Origin: Cytobacillus solani
GTDB taxonomy: Bacteria > Bacillota > Bacilli > Bacillales > Cytobacillaceae
Length of the DNA: 64,000 bases
Assembly (NCBI RefSeq): GCF_001420595.1
Contig: NZ_LJIX01000006.1
Location: 1,243,361-1,307,360, forward strand
Direction: 5' to 3'
Below the pieces are notes generated by a model. The model saw only the letters and a list, made by a program, of their open reading frames with translations. It did no database searches and was not told the DNA's origin. The position numbers and the translations under genes are program-made. Below are positions 59,153 to 64,000 of the stretch, one piece after another (the first letter of the stretch is position 1; the number at the start of each line of letters is the position of its first letter).

Positions 59153-60526
59153 ATGACTAAGTTTCGGATTGAAAGAGATACATTTGGGGAGATAAAAGTC
59201 CCTGCAGAAAAATATTGGGGAGCCCAGACAGAAAGAAGCAAGCAAAATTTTAAAATTGGCTCTGAAAAGATGCCGATGGAAGTCATTTATGCACTGGCAA
59301 AAATTAAAAAAGCTGCAGCAGCTGTTAACTACAAGCTTGGAAAATTAGACGAAGGAAAGAAGGCTGCAATGATCGAAGCAGCTGAAGAAATCATACAAGG
59401 GAAATTTGATGATCATTTTCCGCTTGCAGTCTGGCAGACAGGAAGCGGGACACAAACAAATATGAATGTAAATGAAGTAATTGCAAGAAGGGCAAATGAA
59501 CAAATGAATGAAGAGGATTCTAAAGTTCATCCGAATGACGATGTGAATATGTCTCAAAGCTCTAATGATACCTTTCCAACAGCAATGCATATTGCTGCCT
59601 ATATGGAAGTTGCTCGGAAATTAATCCCTTCACTTCGAGCGTTGAAAGAAACGATTCAAACGAAGGAAGAAGCATACAAGCATATCATAAAAATAGGTCG
59701 AACACATTTGCAAGATGCAACCCCATTAACATTAGGGCAGGAGATCAGCGGCTGGAGAGCCATGCTTGATAAAAATGAACGAATGCTAACAGATGCCATT
59801 GTCTATTTGCTTGATTTGGCAATTGGCGGAACAGCGGTTGGAACAGGAATTAATGCTGATCCAATGTTTGGGGATGAGGCAGCAAAGGAAATTGCTGCCC
59901 AAACTGGATTTCCTTTTCGATCCTCTGCTAATAAATTCCAAGCTTTGACAAGTCACGATGAAATTGTTTACGTCCATGGGGCATTAAAAGCATTAGCGGC
60001 TGATTTAATGAAAATTGCGAATGATGTCAGGTGGCTTGCAAGTGGACCTAGAAGCGGAATCGGCGAACTTTCCATTCCAGCAAATGAGCCGGGCAGTTCG
60101 ATCATGCCAGGGAAGGTTAATCCAACACAAAGTGAGGCACTAACAATGGTAGCTAGTCAAGTATTTGGAAATGATGCGACAATTGGCTTTGCTGCAAGCC
60201 AGGGGAATTTTGAATTAAATGTGTTTAAGCCAGTAATTATTTATAATTTCATTCAAAGTGTACAGTTATTAACGGATGGAATAAATTCCTTTAATGATAA
60301 TTGTATGAAAGGCTTGGAAGCAAATGAAGAGATGATCAATGAACATGTGGACCGCTCTCTCATGCTTGTTACTGCCTTAAATCCGCATATTGGCTATGAA
60401 AAAGCGGCGGAAATAGCAAAGCTTGCTTTTAAGGAACATACCACTTTAAAAGAAGCAGCACTGAAAACAGGTTATATTTCAAGTGAACAATATGATGAAT
60501 GGGTTAATCCTAAAAAGATGATTTAA
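59153..60526 (+). CDS. fumC: Class II fumarate hydratase
   Basis: The 457-residue enzyme hydrates fumarate to malate in the citrate cycle. It has the aspartase/fumarase motifs: [59 protein letters not shown], the catalytic loop [19 protein letters not shown], and [17 protein letters not shown], which suits fumarase. GGAGG at 59142 fits the ATG at 59153 better than the one at 59147. A 25-30 base long-distance inverted repeat flanks its probable promoter. Confidence 0.95.
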   Translation: MTKFRIERDTFGEIKVPAEKYWGAQTERSKQNFKIGSEKMPMEVIYALAKIKKAAAAVNYKLGKLDEGKKAAMIEAAEEIIQGKFDDHFPLAVWQTGSGTQTNMNVNEVIARRANEQMNEEDSKVHPNDDVNMSQSSNDTFPTAMHIAAYMEVARKLIPSLRALKETIQTKEEAYKHIIKIGRTHLQDATPLTLGQEISGWRAMLDKNERMLTDAIVYLLDLAIGGTAVGTGINADPMFGDEAAKEIAAQTGFPFRSSANKFQALTSHDEIVYVHGALKALAADLMKIANDVRWLASGPRSGIGELSIPANEPGSSIMPGKVNPTQSEALTMVASQVFGNDATIGFAASQGNFELNVFKPVIIYNFIQSVQLLTDGINSFNDNCMKGLEANEEMINEHVDRSLMLVTALNPHIGYEKAAEIAKLAFKEHTTLKEAALKTGYISSEQYDEWVNPKKMI

Positions 60527-60535
60527 GAAATAAAT

Positions 60536-60556
60536 GGCCCCCTAATGAAGGGGGCC
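60536..60556. terminator. Terminator between fumC and the SASP gene
   Basis: GGCCCCC and GGGGGCC form a perfect GC-rich stem around TAATGAA. T-rich sequence is better on the minus-strand side. Confidence 0.65.
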
Positions 60557-60585
60557 AAGCCATATGCTATTTAATTGTTCATTAA

Positions 60586-60801
60586 TTATGATTGAAATTT
60601 GCCTGCCATTTGTTGTTGAGCGGATTGAACAAGTCGCTTTGTAATCTCTCCACCAACAGAACCATTTGCACGAGATGTTGTATCCGCACCTAGGTTTACA
60701 CCAAATTCATTGGCGATTTCGTACTTCATTTGATCGAGTGCTTGCGCTACTCCAGGTACTAATAATTGGTTTGAGGAATTGCTGTTTGATTGGTTTGCCA
60801 T
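60586..60801 (-). CDS. Alpha/beta-type small acid-soluble spore protein
   Basis: This 71-residue protein coats spore DNA and protects it from UV and heat. It has the family blocks [40 protein letters not shown] (the GPR protease site is at the Glu-Phe-Gly part) and [19 protein letters not shown] 60801 has GAGGAGATGAAGACAG upstream. A SigG-type promoter lies 143 bases upstream, giving a long leader with a compact tRNA-like fold. It could be called sspA-, sspB- or sspD-like; paralogues are too similar to decide. Confidence 0.95.
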   Translation of the reverse strand: MANQSNSNSSNQLLVPGVAQALDQMKYEIANEFGVNLGADTTSRANGSVGGEITKRLVQSAQQQMAGKFQS

Positions 60802-60841
60802 TCTGTCTTCATCTCCTCATAAATTTTTTTGGGTTATGGCT

Positions 60842-60899
60842 GGGTTATCCGGAATTGCACCGGTACAAGCTTTCTTGCTACCACTTAATGGTCTAACCC
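60842..60899 (-). other. Compact tRNA-like fold in the SASP leader
   Basis: On the minus strand GGGTTA (60899-60894) pairs with TAACCC (60847-60842). Inside are ACCA-TTAAG-TGGT, AAG-AAAG-CTT and CCGG-TGCAATT-CCGG. The last has a 4-bp stem and 7-base loop like a T arm. The fold spans 58 bases. Confidence 0.4.
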
Positions 60900-60943
60900 A
60901 TTGATGTTAGTAGGTTGAAGCGGTTGTTGCTGTGTGTACTCTC

Positions 60944-60972
60944 TATTATGTTTGTTTTTCACTTTAATATTC
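60944..60972 (-). promoter_or_regulatory. SigG-type promoter of the SASP gene
   Basis: On the minus strand GAATA (60972-60968), 17 bases, CATAATA (60950-60944) matches the SigG pattern GMATR-N17/18-CATNNTA. This fits forespore expression. Confidence 0.75.
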
Positions 60973-61090
60973 CAATATTCTTAATGGGAATTGTTTCCTA
61001 ATGATTATTACATAACAAATGAGATAGAAACGAACGTTAAGAGTGTAGTGTCAAAAGGGTTTTCATTAAATGAATGATGGAGCTGATCTT

Positions 61091-61333
61091 ATGGCTATTT
61101 GTCCAATATGTAATGGATTTGAAGAAATGAAGGCGAATTGCTCTTCGTGTGGAAATGAATTAATCGATAGCGGGAGAATTATGGACTATTATGATGATTA
61201 CAGTGCTTATATGCCCATTGATCAAATGAAAATGGAAGATGGCTACCCAAATGATTATAAGGACAAGGAGTGCCCTCATCTATTAAAATGCACCGTTTGC
61301 GGGAATGAAGAGGTGAGCTTGATTAAAGAATGA
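61091..61333 (+). CDS. Small zinc-ribbon protein of unknown function
   Basis: I start at the ATG at 61091, because GGAGCTGATCTT precedes it; the frame opens 21 bases upstream. The 80-residue protein has two Cys pairs, CPIC...CSSC at the N-terminus and CPHLLKCTVCGNE near the C-terminus. They are separated by an acidic, Tyr/Asp/Met-rich stretch (MDYYDDYSAYMPIDQM). It probably binds two zinc ions. Neighbours are spore-related, but its role is unknown. Confidence 0.75.
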   Translation: MAICPICNGFEEMKANCSSCGNELIDSGRIMDYYDDYSAYMPIDQMKMEDGYPNDYKDKECPHLLKCTVCGNEEVSLIKE

Positions 61334-61342
61334 GTAAAAAAA

Positions 61343-61374
61343 GAAACCCGTTGCTGCCAAAAAGTACCGGGTTT
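61343..61374. terminator. Terminator after the zinc-ribbon gene
   Basis: GAAACCCG and CGGGTTTC form an 8-bp stem with a 16-base loop, between convergent genes. Confidence 0.65.
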
Positions 61375-61390
61375 CCTTGAATTTAGCCTA

Positions 61391-61576
61391 TCAAACATCC
61401 ACTTTAAAAGGTGGTTCTTCCTGCTTAAGCTTGCGAGCTTCTTCAATATTTGACTGTCCTCCCCTTATGTGAACAGAACCTCTAGCCATACCTTCATTGA
61501 TTATGCGGTCAACATCCAAAAAGACCTTGTCTCTGCCTTCATGATGAGAGTCTTCTTTAAACTTGTCCTTATGCAA
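61391..61576 (-). CDS. Small conserved-looking protein, function unknown
   Basis: This 61-residue, highly charged protein starts with TTG 61576, with AAAGGAGG upstream. It has no Cys, membrane segment or signal. The middle part VDRIINEGMARGSVHIRGGQ contains two Gly-rich turns. Its composition (Lys, Glu, Asp, His) and surroundings suggest a small spore or stress protein. I cannot match it to a named family. Confidence 0.6.
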   Translation of the reverse strand: MHKDKFKEDSHHEGRDKVFLDVDRIINEGMARGSVHIRGGQSNIEEARKLKQEEPPFKVDV

Positions 61577-61636
61577 TGTAAATGCCTCCTTTTCGTGTTA
61601 CTTTACTCAAGAAAGCAGCAAAAAATACAAGGAACT

Positions 61637-61849
61637 CTAATGGTCATATACATGAAAAAGCATGAGCTCATGAATTTGTTCAATCAGCCTAATTTCATCC
61701 TCAGCACTTGGGATCTGTGAAGTCCATTCGATCTGCCCATTTTGATGGTAAATCCCATGAAACTTTTGCTTATTAAAGTAAAAGGAGATATTCCATCCAG
61801 GTATTTCTGTATTAGCATATAATTTTTTGTACTGAAAGTGTGTGAGCAT
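61637..61849 (-). CDS. yheE: YheE-like small protein
   Basis: The 70-residue protein, ATG 61849 with GGAGGAAGGG upstream, is rich in aromatic residues (YANTEIPGWNISFYFNKQKF, HGIYHQNGQIEWTSQIP). Size, composition and position beside yheC/yheD match B. subtilis YheE, a family of unknown function near spore-coat genes. Confidence 0.72.
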   Translation of the reverse strand: MLTHFQYKKLYANTEIPGWNISFYFNKQKFHGIYHQNGQIEWTSQIPSAEDEIRLIEQIHELMLFHVYDH

Positions 61850-61981
61850 TTCCCTTCCTCCTTTCTATTATTTTACCTGTTCTTCTTTATTAACCCAACA
61901 ACATTTAATTCATGTTTTTTTTCTTTTTAAAAGGGGAAAAGATATATTGTACGGTTAGACAAATAAGGAGGGACAAGTGAC

Positions 61982-62113
61982 ATGAAACGTGGCAATTTAG
62001 CAATGACTGCTTTGGCACTCGGGGCTGCCTATTTGATGAGAAATGGCAAAGCAAGAGAAAAATTAAAAAATCAATTCCAAGCACTTGGAGGTCCTTTGAA
62101 AAGAAGAAGTTAA
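61982..62113 (+). CDS. 43-residue basic protein near yheC (YheF-like position)
   Basis: AAGGAGGGACAAGTGAC precedes the ATG. The 43-residue product MKRGNLAMTALALGAAYLMR, then NGKAREKLKNQFQALGGPLK, ends RRS. It has a short hydrophobic helix and a strongly basic tail. Bacillus genomes often have a small gene here in the yheC-yheE region. It may bind membranes or nucleic acid; no function is assigned. Confidence 0.7.
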   Translation: MKRGNLAMTALALGAAYLMRNGKAREKLKNQFQALGGPLKRRS

Positions 62114-62122
62114 ATGGGGAAT

Positions 62123-62156
62123 GCCCGGTAGCAATTATAGATTGTTATCGGGCAAA
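62123..62156. terminator. Terminator between the small gene and yheC
   Basis: GCCCGGTAGCAAT and ATTGTTATCGGGC pair with small mismatches, with A/T-rich flanks on both sides. Confidence 0.65.
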
Positions 62157-63211
62157 TATTCATTTTTTGTCATGTGTAAGAATAATCTGGAGAGAGTTTG
62201 AATGCGTTTTTCTTCGATGGCCATTTCATCAAAGCGCATGGGTTTTGAATTTATTTCATATATTACATATTTTCCGTTCGTTGAAAGCCCAGCATCAATT
62301 GAAAATTCACCGAAAAAACCCGTTTCTTTTGATAATATTTTCCCAGCACGATCAGCAATCATAGCGAAGAATCGATCATGCTCTTCTGTTTGAATGTCTT
62401 CATATGGAACAATGCAGCCGCCATTTAGGACATGAGTAGTAATTTCTTGATCACGGGATTGACGGATGCCAGCTCCGGTCACATGATATCCTTCTTCAGA
62501 GAAGTGAACAAGAATACGAAAGTCAAATCGTCTTCCTTCGAAAAGAGCTGGTTCTATCGATTCTTGAGCAATGTATGTTTTTTTTAAAAGAGTTTGTTCC
62601 CATTCCTTCCAAAAGGTTAGAGCATCTTGAAACGTGATTTCATCTTTTAAACTGATTTGGACAACTGAATGATTCTTTTGTAGATACAGCTTGTGTATGC
62701 CAATACCTTTTGCCCCTTGAGCAGGCTTCAAATAGATTGACTTATATCTTTCTAAAAAGCGAAACAAAGATTCTTTGTCAGCAACCTTGATTGTATCAGG
62801 TAAAAAGGGTTGAAGAATAGGATCTTGTGAAAGTATTTCAAAAAGTGAATATTTATCGAGGAATCCTGGATTAAAAAAGGGGATGTTCCTGCTTTGGAAA
62901 AATTGAAAGGCATTTTTAAAGGAATCTGTGGATTCTAGCTTTCTGGTCGGCACACGATTAAATACAATATGCGGAATGGGGCAAGTAACAGCCGTCCAAT
63001 TATGATCTTCGGGTGAATAGATAACTCCAGCGATTGTATTTTCTTTAATATCATCAGGAGTAAAAACGACGGAGATCCCGCCGTTTTTTATGATTTCCCT
63101 TTGCAACTCTCTAAAAAATGGTCCATTTCCGATAACAGACTGATTCTTTCCTTTGCCGGCTAAAATGCCAATTAAGGGACCTGTAGAATTCTTCAAGTCA
63201 ATATGCGTCAT
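62135..63211 (-). CDS. yheC: YheC-like ATP-grasp protein, spore-coat associated
   Basis: The 358-residue protein has a lead-in domain (GPLIGILAGKGKNQSVIGNG, VFTPDDI) and a C-terminal YheC/YheD ATP-grasp domain (about 140-345): YLKPAQGAKGIGIHKLYL, RRFDFRILVHFSEEGYHVTG, GGCIVPYED, TGFFGEFSIDAGL and YVIYEINSKPMRFDE. The metal and ATP ligands of the grasp fold (Glu, Asn in EINSKP) are present. B. subtilis YheC/YheD localise with the developing spore coat. It overlaps yheD by 4 bases (ATGA). Its stop lies close to the terminator at 62123. Confidence 0.87.
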   Translation of the reverse strand: MTHIDLKNSTGPLIGILAGKGKNQSVIGNGPFFRELQREIIKNGGISVVFTPDDIKENTIAGVIYSPEDHNWTAVTCPIPHIVFNRVPTRKLESTDSFKNAFQFFQSRNIPFFNPGFLDKYSLFEILSQDPILQPFLPDTIKVADKESLFRFLERYKSIYLKPAQGAKGIGIHKLYLQKNHSVVQISLKDEITFQDALTFWKEWEQTLLKKTYIAQESIEPALFEGRRFDFRILVHFSEEGYHVTGAGIRQSRDQEITTHVLNGGCIVPYEDIQTEEHDRFFAMIADRAGKILSKETGFFGEFSIDAGLSTNGKYVIYEINSKPMRFDEMAIEEKRIQTLSRLFLHMTKNEYLPDNNL

Positions 63212-64000
63212 TTGAAGATCTCCTCTGGCTGTGAGATCGCTCTTTCGGTCAGATAAATGGCGAAAGCAAGTGACAGTTTCCTTGTGAGGTGATCGTACTC
63301 CTTCAGCTGAGGATTCGAAAAGATGGATCTTCCTGGTTTAGAGTTTGCTTCAAACAGCCAAACAGCCCCATTCCGGTCAAGTCCAAGATCAAAGCCTATC
63401 TCTCCGATAATGCCTTCCATGCTTTCTTCTATCGCTTTGCTTAGTTTAATGGCGGCATCCGCTAATTTTTCTTTTACTTCTCTTTGTTCTTCAATTGTTG
63501 GGAAGACTTCTCCAATCGTTTTTATGACTCCGCCGCTTTTAACATGAGTTGTTACACTCCCTGCACCTGCAACCTTGGCAGCGATCGCCGTTACAACCCA
63601 GCTTCCATTTGCATCTTTATTCGTATGAACCCTAAAATCCACTGGCCGCTTATCTGCTCGTAGCAAATAAATTCCCTGTTGGATAAGCATGCGATTAAGT
63701 TTTTTTCCTTTAAAGACATGCCCCATTAATGTTTCCAGGCTGCTGAATTTTATTAATTTATTTTCTCCAGCATGATCCCGATAACGGCAAAAATAGGTCC
63801 CCTCTACTTTATCGAATAAGATTTGATGAATGCCAAGACCAAGGCTGCCATTTATTGGTTTAATAAACACATGACCATATTTTGAAAGCATTTGTTCAAT
63901 GTCTGAAAAAGATGAGAAGGCATATGTTTCCGGTAAGAAAGCATTAATATTTTCATTCTGCTGAAGCCGGTCATTTACATCCAATTTATTAAAAAATCCT
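63208..64000 (-). CDS. yheD: YheD-like ATP-grasp protein, C-terminal part
   Basis: The gene runs off the right edge; its frame stays open through 63999 (FFNKLDVNDRLQ), so the TTG at 63984 is not its start. The visible 260 residues form the ATP-grasp domain: MLSKYGHVFIKPINGSLGLG, YLLRADKRPVDFRVHTNKDA, GAGSVTTHVKSGGVIKTIG, GEIGFDLGLDRNGAVWLFEA and NSKPGRSIFSNPQLKEYD. It is the upstream partner of yheC in one operon. Spore-coat localisation in B. subtilis suggests a late sporulation role; the substrate is unknown. Confidence 0.87.
   Translation of the reverse strand, partial: GFFNKLDVNDRLQQNENINAFLPETYAFSSFSDIEQMLSKYGHVFIKPINGSLGLGIHQILFDKVEGTYFCRYRDHAGENKLIKFSSLETLMGHVFKGKKLNRMLIQQGIYLLRADKRPVDFRVHTNKDANGSWVVTAIAAKVAGAGSVTTHVKSGGVIKTIGEVFPTIEEQREVKEKLADAAIKLSKAIEESMEGIIGEIGFDLGLDRNGAVWLFEANSKPGRSIFSNPQLKEYDHLTRKLSLAFAIYLTERAISQPEEIFK

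Overview
The window looks like a chromosomal segment of a low-GC, spore-forming Bacillaceae bacterium. Evidence is strong AGGAGG-type ribosome sites, frequent GTG/TTG starts, sporulation genes (spoVR, an alpha/beta SASP, yheC/yheD, possible Spo0A boxes) and gene orders shared with Bacillus subtilis: yhcT-yhcU, pgcA-yhcY-yhcZ-yhdB-yhdC, ykoG-ykoH with PepSY genes, yclJ-yclK, two yhdP/yhdT-type CBS genes around a yhdQ-like merR gene, sigY-yxlCDE, yheC-yheD-yheE. A relative of Cytobacillus, Niallia or Mesobacillus is a guess; no rRNA or tRNA gene is present to test it.

Layout. 1-10.4 kb: housekeeping genes (pseudouridine synthase, disulfide-bond pair, phosphoglucomutase) and two two-component systems, one with two PepSY genes. 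10.5-34.4 kb: a carbohydrate island. 34.5-43.7 kb: spoVR, a 52-bp hairpin repeat array, a catechol-dioxygenase/HxlR pair, a HesB-like gene with an in-frame TGA, an O-methyltransferase operon, two YitT-family genes and a CheY-like pair. 43.8-54 kb: a riboswitch-controlled purine permease, yclJK, two CNNM/CorC-type transporters around a frame-shifted merR gene, and an orphan histidine kinase. 54-64 kb: feoAB, the sigY operon, fumC and spore-related small genes.

The island reads as one pathway for galacto-N-biose (Gal-beta-1,3-GalNAc) or lacto-N-biose. Two ABC importers have no ATPase of their own, and an MsmX-type ATPase lies at the left end. A GH112 phosphorylase would split the disaccharide into Gal-1-P and the N-acetylhexosamine. 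GalT and GalE handle Gal-1-P, and no galactokinase is seen. A ROK kinase, an NagA/AgaA deacetylase, AgaS, LacC and LacD would carry GalNAc through tagatose phosphates to triose phosphates. AraC, GntR and LacI regulators and a repeated operator-like motif (core TGTTGGGTTG) are interspersed.

Items most worth a second look: the putative selenocysteine HesB gene with a SECIS-like hairpin (37958-38242); a shared SD-hairpin-start leader on the two CBS genes (49899-49944, 51873-51916); the nine-unit 52-bp hairpin array (35978-36470); a compact tRNA-like fold in the leader of the SASP gene (60842-60899); 11-bp-spaced direct repeats before ykoG and both PepSY genes; and a dispersed repeat with palindromic ends at three intergenic sites. 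All function calls rest on reading the sequence and family knowledge; no database search was run.
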